This document shows, in pieces, positions 22,101-34,100 of a stretch of 64,000 nucleotides of DNA. The translations under genes were made by a program, and so were the position numbers. Origin of the DNA: Aegilops tauschii subsp. strangulata (taxonomy: Eukaryota > Streptophyta > Magnoliopsida > Poales > Poaceae); contig NC_053040.3 of NCBI RefSeq assembly GCF_002575655.3, forward strand, positions 156,489,148 to 156,553,147, written 5' to 3'. The notes under the pieces were generated by a model that worked only from the letters and a program-made list of their open reading frames with translations, was not told the origin of the DNA and searched no databases. Position 1 is the stretch's first letter; each line of letters starts with the position of its first letter.

Positions 22101-25100
22101 GTCGGTGGGCGCGGCGTCGAGAGACATGGGGGGCCCAGTTGCATGTCCCAGACCAGGCACGCAATTGCATGTCTTCTAGCTTGGTCGCAACTAGAGGGAT
22201 TTTTTCTTGTCGGAAGGGCGCGGCGTCGAGAGACATGGGGCCCTAGTTGCATGTCCCACACTAGGCACGCAACTGCATGCCTTCTAGCTGGGTTGCAACT
22301 TGACTTCCATTTTTCTTGGTTGCCGGAGAGGCGGCTTCTAGTTTTCTGGTCCCAACTCGGGGGAGGGGGGAAGGTAACTTTTGTTTTGTCGAATGGGACG
22401 GCGTCAACAGACATGGGCCCAGTTGCATGTCCCACACCAGGCATGCAACTGCATGTCTTCTAGCTTGGTCGCAACTAGAGGGATTTTTTCTTGTCGGAAG
22501 GGCGCGGCGTCGAAGAGACATGGGGCCCGAGTTGCATCTCCCACACTAGGACACGCAACTGCATGTCTTCTAGCTTGGTCGCAACTTGACTTTTTCATTT
22601 TTTTATGATTTTTCGGAGGGGCGGCTTCTAGTTTTTAGGTTGCAACTCGGGGGGTGAGAGTACTTTTTGTTTTGTCGAATGGGGCGGCGTCGAGAGACAT
22701 CAGGCGTAGTTGCATGTCCCACACCAAGCACGCAACTGCATGTCTTCTAGTTTGTTCGCAACTAGGAGGGGCTTTGTTTTGTCGGAGGGGGCGGCGTCAA
22801 GAGACATGGGAACTAGTTGCATGCCCACACCAGGCACGCAACTGCATGTCTTCTAGCTTTGGTCACAACTAAGGGGGGGCTTTGTTTTGTCGGAGGGGGC
22901 AGCATTGAGCGACATGGGGCCCAGTTGCATGTCCAACAATACTCATGCAACTGCATGTCTTTCTAGCTTGGCCGGAACTTAGTGTCTTCCAACTTAGTTG
23001 CAATTAGGGGCCTTTGTTTTACCGGAGAGGGTGACAATAAGAGAGGGCAACAACTAGTCATGCAATTGCAAGCGTTGTCCCCCGGAGTATAACTACATGT
23101 TCTTTTACAAACAATTTTTTTTCTCAAACTAGACCTTTTTTGCTTGGTCGGAAGGGGGCAGCTCCCCCGTGAATCCTCTACCCTCACTATGTGTCATACG
23201 AGCACCATAACACCGCTGTTTTAAACCACGCTCGCAAACACAAATCAAGCATGCTCTACCCTCACTGTGTAGAGGATTTATTAAAAAGTAATATTCATAT
23301 ACATTTGTTTACTTTCTTCTTTTTGCATTTTTTGTTTTCCCAAGGATTTAAGAAAAAATAATATTTTCTTGTATCTTATTCTAACAGCGGAGCTCATTTT
23401 CTCAAAAATAAAAGGAGCATATTAAGGAAGAAGAGTTACTTGTCCAGATCCTCGGACACATTTTTTTAATACTTTTTTGTGAAGGAAAGGAGTTTTTTCG
23501 AAACGGAGGCAAAAGATTTGTCCTATCGATTAATTAAGCAGAGATAATTGCCCAACAAATCAACGGAAAACAGTGACTATACACGGTGTGCTACTGTTTT
23601 CTTTTTTTTCTTTTGTTTTAAGTCTCTGGAATGTGGACCCAGGCTCTACTTCTTTCTAGAGGTCACCCAACGGCATATAGACACAGAGAGAGAACGGGAA
23701 AGGAAGGAAGCCGCATCACGGGGGCCGTCACATCCAAGGTTTCCGGGGCGGAAGTCGCCGGCAACGAGATACTCGTCGACGCCCGCGGCGAGATGCTCGG
23801 TGGCGCCCCTCATGAGTCCTCGCGCCCTGCTGATGAGGTGAGCTACGGCCCCTTTTCCCCTCTCTCCCCTCCACCCCACACAATCGCGCCCCCGTTTGCG
23901 TGTACGCGAGGCGAAATCGAGTTGCGGATGTCCATTTTCTGCAGTATAGGATTCATAATTTCTTGAGAATCACGATTCCGTGAGGAATTGCAAGTCTAGA
24001 AGAGGGATTTTGGTGTGTTTTCGTGCAGCGGCATGGGGGGGGGGGGAACTAGCGTGGTCGGCCGTGAGGTGAAATGGGCGCCGGTGGTGCTGCTGTTGGA
24101 AATATGCCCTAGAGGCAATAATAAATGGTTATTATTATATTTCTTTGTTCATGGTAATTGTCTATTATTCATGCTATAATTGTATTGTCCGGAAATCGTA
24201 ATACATGTGTGAATACATAGACCACAACCTGTCCCTAGTAAGCCTCTAGTTGACTAGCTCGTTGATCAACAGATAGTCATGGTTTCCTGACTATGGACAT
24301 TGGATGTCATTGATAACGGGATCACATCATTAGGAGAATGATGTGATGGACAAGACCCAATCCTAAGCATAGCATAAAAGATCGTGTAGTTTCGTTTGCT
24401 AGAGCTTTTCCAATGTCAAGTATCTTTTCCTTAGACCATGAGATCGTGCAACTCCCGGATACCGTAGGAGTGCTTTGGGTGTGCCAAACGTCACAACGTA
24501 ACTGGGTGACTATAAAGGTGCACTACGGGTATCTCCGAAAGTGTCTGTTGGGTTGGCACGGATCGAGACTGGGATTTGTCACTCCGTGTGACGGAGAGGT
24601 ATCTCTGGGCCCACTCGGTAATGCATCATCATAATGAGCTCAATGTGACTAAGGCGTTAGTAACGGGATCATGCATTGCGGTACGAGTAAAGAGACTTGC
24701 CGGTAACAAGATTGAACAAGGTATTGGGATACCGACGATCGAATCTCGGGCAAGTAACATACCGATTGACAAAGGGAATTGCATACGGATTGATTGAATC
24801 CTCGACACCGTGGTTCATCCAATGAGATCATCGTGGAACATGTGGGAGCCAACATGGGTATCCAGATCCCGCTGTTGGTTATTGACCGGAGAGGCGTCTC
24901 GGTCATGTCTGCATGTCTCCCGAACCCGTAGGGTCTACACACTTAAGGTCCGGTGACGCTAGGGTTGTAGAGATATATGTATGCGGAAACCCGAAAGTTG
25001 TTCGGAGTCCCGGATGAGATCCCGGACATCACGAGAGGTTCCGGAATGGTCCAGAGGTGAAGAATTATATATAGGAAGTCAAGTTTCGGCCACCGGGAAA

Positions 25101-28100
25101 GTTTCGGGGGTTACCGGTATTGTACCGGGACCACCGGAAGGGTCCCGGGGGTCCACCGGGTGGGGCCACCTATCCCGGAGGGCCCCGTGGGCTGAAAGTG
25201 GAAGGGAACCAGCCCTTATTGGGCTGGGGCGCCCCCCTTGGGCCTCCCCCCATGCGCCTAGGGTTGGGAACCCTAGGGGGGGAGCTTCCCACTTGCCTTG
25301 GGGGGCAAGGCACCCCTTCCCCCCCACTTGGCCGCCGCCCCCCTTGGAGATCTGATCTCCCAAGGGCTGCCCCCCCAGGGGTCCTATAAATAGTGGGGGG
25401 GAGGGAGGGCAGCAACCTACAGCCTTGGGCGCCTCCCTCCTCCCCTGCAACACCTCTCTCTCTCTCGCAGAAGCTCGGCGAAGCCCTGCCGGAGACCCGC
25501 TACATCCACCACCACGCCGTCGTGTTGTTGGATCTCCATCAACCTCTCCTCCCCCCTTGCTGGATCAAGAAGGAGGAGACGTCGCTGCACCGTACGTGTG
25601 TTGAACGCGGAGGTGCCGTCCGTTCGGCACTCGGTCATCGGTGATTTGGATCACGGCGAGTACGACTCCGTCATCCACGTTCATTGGAACGCTTCCGCTC
25701 GCGGTCTACAAGGGTATGTAGATGCACTCCTTTCCCCTCATTGCTAGTAGACTCCATAAATGCATCTTGGTGAGCGTAGGAAAATTTTAAAATTATGCTA
25801 CGAATCCCAACAGTGGCATCATGAGCCAGGTCTATGCGTAGTTACTATGCACGAGTAGAACACAAAGCAGTTGTGGGTGTTGAGTTTGCCAATTCTTCTT
25901 GCCGCTACTAGTCTTTTCTTGTTTCGGTGGCATTGTAGGATGAAGCGGCCCGGACCGACCTTACACGTACACTTACGTGAGACAGGTTCCACCGACTGAC
26001 ATGCACAAGTTGCATAAGGTGGCTAGCGGGTGTCTGTCTCTCCTACATTAGTCGGAACGGATTCGATGAAAAGGGTCCTTATGAAGGGTACATAGAAATT
26101 GGCAAATCACGTTGTGGTCATACGTAGGTAAGAAACGTTCTTGCTAGAAACCTACAAACCACGTAAAAACTTGCAACAACAATTAGAGGACGTCTAACTT
26201 GTTTTTGCAGCAAGTGCTATGTGATGTGATATGGCCAGAAGATGTGATGAATGATATATGTGATGTATGAGATTGATCATATTCTTGTAAAAGGGAATCA
26301 CGACTTGCATGTCGATGAGTATGACAACCGGCAGGAGCCATAGGAGTTGTCTTTATTATTTTGCATGACCTGTGTGTCATTGAATAACGCCATGTAAATT
26401 ACTTTACTTTGTTGCTAAACGCGTTAGAAGTAGAAGTAATCGTTGGCGTGACGACTTCATGAAGACACAATGATGGAGATCATGGTGTCATGCCGGTGAC
26501 GAAGATGATCATGGTGCCTCGAAGATGGAGATCAAAGGAGCATGATGATATTGGCCATATCATGTCACTATTTGATTGCATGTGATGTTTATCATGTTTT
26601 TGCATCTTATTTGCTTAGAACGATGGTAGTAAGTAAGATGATCCCTTATAATAATTTCAAGAAAGTGTTCACCCTAACTGTGCACCGTTGCGAAGGTTCG
26701 TTGTTTCGAAGCACCACGTGATGATCGGGTGTGATAGATTCTAACGTTCGAATACAACGGGTGTTGACGAGCCTAGCATGTACAGACATGGCCTCGGAAC
26801 ACACGCAATACACTTAGGTTGACTTGACGAGCCTAGCATGTACAGACATGGCCTCGGAACACGGAGGACCGAAAGGTCGAGCATGAGTCGTATAGAAGAT
26901 ACGATCAACATGGAGATGTTCACCGATCTTGACTAGTCCGTCTCACGTGATGATCGGACACGGCCTAGTTAAACTCGGATCATGTTTCACTTAGATGACT
27001 AGAGGGATGTCTATCTGAGTGGGAGTTCGCAATCAGATGAACTTCATTATCATGAACATAGTCAAAAAGGTATTTGCAAATTATGTCATAGCTTGCGCTT
27101 TAGTTCTACTGGTTAAGATATGTTCCTAGAGAAAATTTAGTTGAAAGTTGGTAGTAGCAATTATGCGGACTGGGTCCGTAAACTGAGGATTGTCCTCATT
27201 GCTGCACAGAAGGCTTATGTCCTTAATGCACCGCTTGGTGTGCTGAACCTCAGCGTCGTCTGTAGATGTTACGAAACATCTGACATACACGTTTTGATGA
27301 CTACGTGATAGTTCAGTGCGGTTTAGAATTGTGGCACCAAAGACGTTTTTGAAACGTCGCAGAACATGTGAGATGTTCCAAAGACTGAAATTGGGATTTC
27401 AGACTAGTGCCCACGTCAAGGGGTATGGACCTCTGACAAGTTTCTTAAGCCTGCAAACTAAGGGAGAAAAGCTCAATCGTTGAGTGTGTGCTCAGATTGT
27501 CTGAGTGCCACAATCGCTTGAATCGAGTGGGAGTTAATCTCCCAGATGAGATAGTGATAGTTCTCCATAGTCACTGCCACCAAGCTAGTAGAGCTTCGTG
27601 ATGAACTATAACATATCAAGGATAGTTATGATGATCCTTGAGCTATTCGCGATGTTTGACACCGCGAGAGTAGAAATGGAGAAGGAGCATCAATTGTTGA
27701 TGGTTAGTAAAACCACTAGTTTAAGAAGGGCAAGGGCAAAAGGGATACTTCATGAAACAGCAAGTCGTTTGCTGCTCTAGCGAAGAATCCCAAGGTTGAA
27801 CCCAAACCCGAGACTAAGTGCTTCTGTAATGAGAGGAACGGTCACTGAAGTAGTACTACCCTAGATACTTGGTAGATGAGAAGGCAGGCAAGGTCGACAG
27901 TAGTATATTGGATATACGTTATATGAATGTGTACTTTACTAGTACTCCTAGCAGCACCAGGGTATTAGATACCGGTTCGGTTGCTAAGTGTTAGTAACTC
28001 GAAATAAAAGCTGCGGAATAAATGGAGACTAGCTAAAGGTGAGATGACGATATGTGTTGGAAGTGTTTCCAAGGTTGATGTGATCAAGCATCGCATGCTC

Positions 28101-31100
28101 CCTCTACCATCGAGATTTGGTGTTTGCGTTGAACATGATTGGATTGTGTTTACCTCAAAACGGTTATTCATTTAAGGAGAATAATGGTTACTCTGTTTAT
28201 TTGAATAATACCTTCAATGGTCTTGCACCTAAAATGAATCTCGATCGTAGTGATACACATGTTCATGCCAAAAAGATATAAGATAGTAATGATAGTACCA
28301 CATACTTGTGGCACTGCCACTTGAGTCATATTGGTGTAGAACGCATGAAGAAGCTCCATGTAGGTGGATCTTTGGACTCACTCATTTTTGAAAAGATTGA
28401 GACATGCGAACCATGTCTATTGGTATATATGCATGAAGAAACTCCATACAGATGGATCGTTTGGACTCACTTAATTATGAATCACTTGAGACATGCAAAT
28501 CATACCACATGGGCAAAATGACTGAAAGTCCTCGTTTTCAGTGAGATGGAACAAGAGAGCAACTTATTGGAAGTAATACATTTTGATGTACGCAGTCCAA
28601 TGAGTGCTGAGGCATGCAGTGGACATCGTTATGTTCTTACTTCACAGATGATTTGAGTAGATGCTGAGTGTATTTACTTGATGAAACACTAGTCTGAATT
28701 ATTGAAAGGTTCAAGTAATTTCAGAGTGAAGTTGAAGATCGTCGTGACAAGAGGATAAAATGTCTGTGATATGATCATAGAGATGAGTATCTGAGATACG
28801 AGTTTGGCACACAATTGAGACATTGTGGAAAGTGTTTCACAATTAATACCGCCTGGAACACCATAGTGTGATGGTGTGTCCGAACATCATAACTGCACCC
28901 TATTGGATATGGTGCATACCATGATGTTTCTTATCAAATTACCACTATCATTTATGGGTTAGGCATTAGAGACAACCGCATTCACTTTAAAAGGGGCACC
29001 ATGCAATTCCGTTGAGACGACACCGTTTATAGAAACCTAAGTTGTCGTTTCTTAAAAGTTTGGGGCTGCGATGCTTATGTGGAAAAGTTTCAGGCTGATA
29101 AGCTCGAACCCAAAGCGGATAAATGCATCTTCATAGAATACCCAAAAACAGTTGGGTATACCTCCTATTTCAGATCTGGAAGCAAAAGTAATTGCTTCTA
29201 GAAACGAGTCCTTTCTCGAGGAAAAGTTTCTCTCGAAAGAATTGAGTGGGAGGATGGTGGAGACTTGATAAGGTTATTGAACCGTCGCGTCAACTAGTAT
29301 GTAGCAGGGCACAGGAAGTTGTTCCTGTGGCACCTACACCAATTCAAGTGGAAGCTTATGATGGTGATCATGAAACTTCGGATCAAGTCACTACCAAACC
29401 TCATAGGACGACGAAGATGCGCACTACTTCAGAGTAATGCGTGATCCTGCCTTGGAAGTCATGTTGCTAGACAACTATGAACCTACGAGCTATGGAGAAG
29501 CGATGGTGGGCCCATATTCCGACGAATGGCTCGAGGCCATGAAATCCGAGATAGAATCCATGTATCAGAACAAAGCATGGACTTTGGTGAACTTGCCCGA
29601 TGATCGGCAAGCCATTGAGATAAATGGATCTTTAAGAAGAAGACGGACATGGACGGTAATGTTACCGTCTATGAAGCTCGACTTGTGGCAAAGAGTATTT
29701 TCACAAGTTCAAGGAGTTGACTACGATGAGTTTTTCTCATCCGTAGCGATGCTTAGGTCCGTCGGAATCATGTTAGCATTAGCTACATTTATGAAATCTG
29801 GCAAATGGATGTCAAAACAAGTTTCCTTACCAGTTTTCGTAAGGAAAGGTTGTATGTGATACAATCAGAAAGGTTTTGTCGATCCTAAGGATGCTAAAAG
29901 GTATGCTAGCTCCAGCGATCCTTCCATGGATTAGAGCAAGCATCTCGGAGTCAGAATATACGCTTTGATTGGGTGATCAAAGTTTTTGGGTTTATATAAA
30001 GTTTGTTAGAAACTTGTATTTACAATAAAGTGAGTGGGAGCGCTACAACATTTCTGATAAGTATATGTGAATGACATATTGTTGATCCGAAATGATGTAA
30101 AATTTCTGGAAAGCATAAAGGGTTGTTTGAAAGGAGTTTTTCAAAGGAAGACCTGGATAAAGCTGCTTACATATTGGGCATCAAGATCCATAGAGATAGA
30201 TCAAGACGCCTGATGATACTTTCAAAAAGACAGCACACCTTGACATGATTTTGAAAGAGTTCAAAATAGATCAGCAAAGAAGTAGTTCTTGGTTGTGTTA
30301 CAAGGTGTGAGTATTGAGTGAGACTCAAGACCTGACCACAGCGGAAGATAGAGAAAGGACGAAGGTCGTCCCCTATGCTTTAGACATAGGCTCTATAGTA
30401 TGCTATGCTGTGTACCGCACATGTAGTGTGCCTTGCCATGAGTTGGTCAAGAGGGTACAATGGTGATCCGGGAAAGGATCTCATGACAGCGGTCGAACTT
30501 ATCCTTAGTACCTAGTGGATTAAGGAATTTTCTCGATTATGGAGGTGGAAAGGAGTTCGTCGTAAAGGGTTACGTCGATGCGAACTTTGACACTAATCCG
30601 GATGACTCTGAGTAGTAAACCGGATTCGTATAGTAGAGCAATTATTTGAAATGGCTCCAAATAGCGCGTGGTAGCATCCACAAGATGACATAGATATTCG
30701 TAAAGCACACGGTTCTGAAAGGTTCAGACCCGTTGACTAATAACCTCTCTCACAAGCATAACATGACCAAACCAGAACACATTGAGTGATAATCACATAG
30801 TGATGTGAACTAGATTGTTGACTCTAGTAAACTCTTTAGATGTTGGTCACATGGTGATGTGACCAGTGAGTGTTAATCACATGGTGATGTGAACTAGATT
30901 ATTGACTCTAGTGCAAGTGGGAGACTGTTGGAAATATGCCCTAGAGGCAATAATAAATGGTTATTATTATATTTCTTTGTTCATGGTAATTGTCTATTAT
31001 TCATGCTATAATTGTATTGTCCGCAAATCGTAATACATGTGTGAATACATAGACCACAACCTGTCCCTAGTAAGCCTCTAGTTGACTAGCTCGTTGATCA

Positions 31101-34100
31101 ACAGATAGTCATGGTTTCCTGACTATGGACATTGGATGTCATTGATAACGGGATCACATCATTAGGAGAATGATGTGATGGACAAGACCCAATCCTAAGC
31201 ATAGCATAAAAGATCGTGTAGTTTCGTTTGCTAGAGCTTTTCCAATGTCAAGTATCTTTTCCTTAGACCATGAGATCGTGCAACTCCCGGATACCGTAGG
31301 AGTGCTTTGGGTGTGCCAAACGTCACAACGTAACTGGGTGACTATAAAGGTGCACTACGGGTATCTCCGAAAGTGTCTGTTGGGTTGGCACGGATCGAGA
31401 CTGGGATTTGTCACTCCGTGTGACGGAGAGGTATCTCTGGGCCCACTCGGTAATGCATCATCATAATGAGCTCAATGTGACTAAGGCGTTAGTAACGGGA
31501 TCATGCATTGCGGTACGAGTAAAGAGACTTGCCGGTAACAAGATTGAACAAGGTATTGGGATACCGACGATCGAATCTCGGGCAAGTAACATACCGATTG
31601 ACAAAGGGAATTGCATACGGATTGATTGAATCCTCGACACCGTGGTTCATCCAATGAGATCATCGTGGAACATGTGGGAGCCAACATGGGTATCCAGATC
31701 CCGCTGTTGGTTATTGACCGGAGAGGCGTCTCGGTCATGTCTGCATGTCTCCCGAACCCGTAGGGTCTACACACTTAAGGTCCGGTGACGCTAGGGTTGT
31801 AGAGATATATGTATGCGGAAACCCGAAAGTTGTTCGGAGTCCCGGATGAGATCCCGGACATCACGAGAGGTTCCGGAATGGTCCAGAGGTGAAGAATTAT
31901 ATATAGGAAGTCAAGTTTCGGCCACCGGGAAAGTTTCGGGGGTTACCGGTATTGTACCGGGACCACCGGAAGGGTCCCGGGGGTCCACCGGGTGGGGCCA
32001 CCTATCCCGGAGGGCCCCGTGGGCTGAAAGTGGAAGGGAACCAGCCCTTAGTGGGCTGGGGCGCCCCCCTTGGGCCTCCCCCCATGCACCTAGGGTTGGG
32101 AACCCTAGGGGGGAGCTTCCCCCTTGCCTTGGGGGGCAAGGCACCCCTTCCCCCCCCCCCCACTTGGCCGCCGCCCCCCTTGGAGATCTGATCTCCCAAG
32201 GGCTGGCGCCCCCCCCAGGGGTCCTATAAATAGTGGGGGGGAGGGAGGGCAGCAACCTACAGCCTTGGGCGCCTCCCTCCTCCCCTGCAACACCTCTCTC
32301 TCTCTCGCAGAAGCTCGGCGAAGCCCTGCCGGAGACCCGCTACATCCACCACCACGCCGTCGTGCTGTTGGATCTCCATCAACCTCTCCTCCCCCCTTGC
32401 TGGATCAAGAAGGAGGAGACGTCGCTGCACCGTACGTGTGTTGAACGCGGAGGTGCCGTCAGTTCGGCACTCGGTCATCGGTGATTTGGATCACGGCGAG
32501 GACGACTCCGTCATCCACGTTCATTGGAACGCTTCCGCTCGCGGTCTACAAGGGTATGTAGATGCACTCATTTCCCCTCGTTGCTAGTAGACTCCATAGA
32601 TGCATCTTGGTGAGCGTAGGAAAATTTTAAAATTATGCTACGAATCCCAACAGCTGCCCGACGAGAAGGTGTCAGGGGCAGCGTGGCCGTCTTCTCCATC
32701 GTTCTCCGGCGGCACCCCGGCCAGCGCCACGCCCGGTGAGCAGGATGGGGAACTTAGTAGGACTATGTCTGAATTTTATTATGTGCTCTATGAGAGCGTC
32801 AGTCTAATTCTGTTCACTGTCAGAAGGCATTCTGTTTGTTTGTGTTTTTTCTGAACTTAACATGTGGGAGCTGCTCAGATACAACGGCAACTAATCAATT
32901 TAGAGAGCGGGGACACGAATCATGGACAGATATGTATGCATGTTTTTGCAGTTTGCTGCTTGTTTTTTATCTGTTGCCTGAAAATTCAGAGTTTGTGTAC
33001 TTGAACATGTTTTTATCTGTACTTATGTTTTGAACAAGATATATCTGTGATTCACAAGTAAATGATGGCACCAGAACTGCTAGTATATAGCAGAATTTAG
33101 CAGTTTTGTAGTCCCCTCGCTGAATTCACGCAAACTGGAATATGTTTTGCGTCTTGTCCCCTGGCTGAATTCGCTAACTGGAATATGTTGCGTCTAGTCC
33201 CCATGTCTAGTCATTCAGTGATTTGTGAGCATGGGAGGGATTTTGTATTTTGTTGAGATTGCGTCTTAGGAGAATGTACGCACCTAAGAACGTTTTACAA
33301 TTTAGGTCTGCACAATTTTGTTGCAAACATCCTCCCTGAGTTTAGAAGCAAAACATTCAGCCGGATTGATGCGTCTAGGGATGGGGACACAGGTACAACA
33401 GGCCTGACAAACAGCAAAAACCCAGCAGAAAGCACATACAACAGTAGCAGCTTGTTGGTCCAGCCTCAACCACGACAAACAAAGTGAGAAGCCCAGCCCA
33501 AAGTAACAAACAAACAAACAGGGGGAAAACGAAATAAGCCCAGGTGCTAAGCCGTTTCAACCCAGCAGAAACAGAGCTACTTAACGGGCTTAATCTGCAT
33601 GCGACGACGTCAGCCGACTGAGACTTCGCGAAGTCTCACTCGACTGATACCATATTCCTTTTTCCAAGTCACTTGCTTCAACGCTCGAGTTCTTTGGATT
33701 AACAAAAAGTGTCTCAAAACATGTGTTATTTTTTCATACACAAATTAATGTACAACTATTACAAAAAGAACTAAACTGTCATGGCGGGCGGCATGGAACT
33801 AGCACAATGTCCTGAATCTAGGCATTATGTTAAACAAAATAATGGAGTAATTACCTGAAGAATCGTGTGCATGGCCATGGCTTGGATTTACTCCCTACGC
33901 CCGTCAGGAATGACTCCGGCTCTGTTACACCAAATCAATCGATCAGTCATCATCAAGTGCACCAAGTCGATCAATATGACGTGGCAGAAACGAAGATGGA
34001 TCTGTAGCCGGTTTCTGTGGGCTGGACTCCATATCCAATCGACTCACCTCGGGCTCGCCGAGGCAAAACCCCGTGGCCAGCCTCGCATGCTCTTCCAGCC

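Larger units (their letters stand above)
24094..32652 (+). mobile_element. Complete Copia LTR retrotransposon (Angela/BARE-like)
   Basis: An 8.56-kb element with two LTRs of about 1.72 kb, TG...CA ends and a perfect 5-base target duplication gctgc (24089-24093 and 32653-32657). The LTR start (TGTTGGAAATATGCCCTAG), size and RT sequence fit the Angela/BARE/WIS group of Triticeae. A diverged primer binding site (tggcatcatgagcc, 25814-25827) follows the 5' LTR, and a purine tract (aagtgggaga) precedes the 3' LTR. Coding capacity is destroyed. Confidence 0.93.
23707..32760 (+). pseudogene. Two-exon gene fragment split by the Copia element
   Basis: An exon-like stretch at about 23707-23838 (SKVSGAEVAGNEILVDARGE in frame) ends at a GT donor. 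A second exon-like stretch starts after the AG at 24028 with a 12-G run, then gives GREVKWAPVVLLPDEKV across the Copia insertion (joining 24093 to 32658). The G run is one base too long to stay in frame, and the 8.6-kb insertion breaks the exon. I do not recognise the protein. It may be a host gene fragment captured by element B. Confidence 0.4.
16918..33640. mobile_element. Element B: 16.7-kb insertion in KHZ-2 intron 3
   Basis: The left end (16918-16941) and right end (33617-33640) each carry the 24-bp palindrome seen at the ends of element A, with two central and one outer base changed respectively. The wider left and reversed right ends share atcagtcga before the palindrome. Subterminal T-rich tracts with gggctgggct and tttgtttgtttg appear at both sides. 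Inside are a B3-domain gene (17268-20493), a tandem array homologous to that of element A, a gene fragment, and a younger Copia insertion. Without the Copia element it is about 8.2 kb. No transposase was recognised. Confidence 0.55.

Noticed and set aside
21000..22608. Overlapping open frames up to 185 codons, and a repeat-spacer look that could suggest a CRISPR array
   Set aside because: Units are about 105 bp with diverged, overlapping sequence and no short repeat / unique spacer pattern; the host is a plant. This is a tandem repeat field.
25079..25453. Glycine/proline-rich open frames in the Copia LTRs
   Set aside because: They lie in the GC-rich U3/R part of both LTRs on both strands and do not resemble any protein.
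16918..33640. Calling element B a Helitron because of the terminal hairpin
   Set aside because: Helitrons have a hairpin only near the 3' end, followed by CTRR, and insert between A and T. Here both ends carry the palindrome and no CTRR end is seen.
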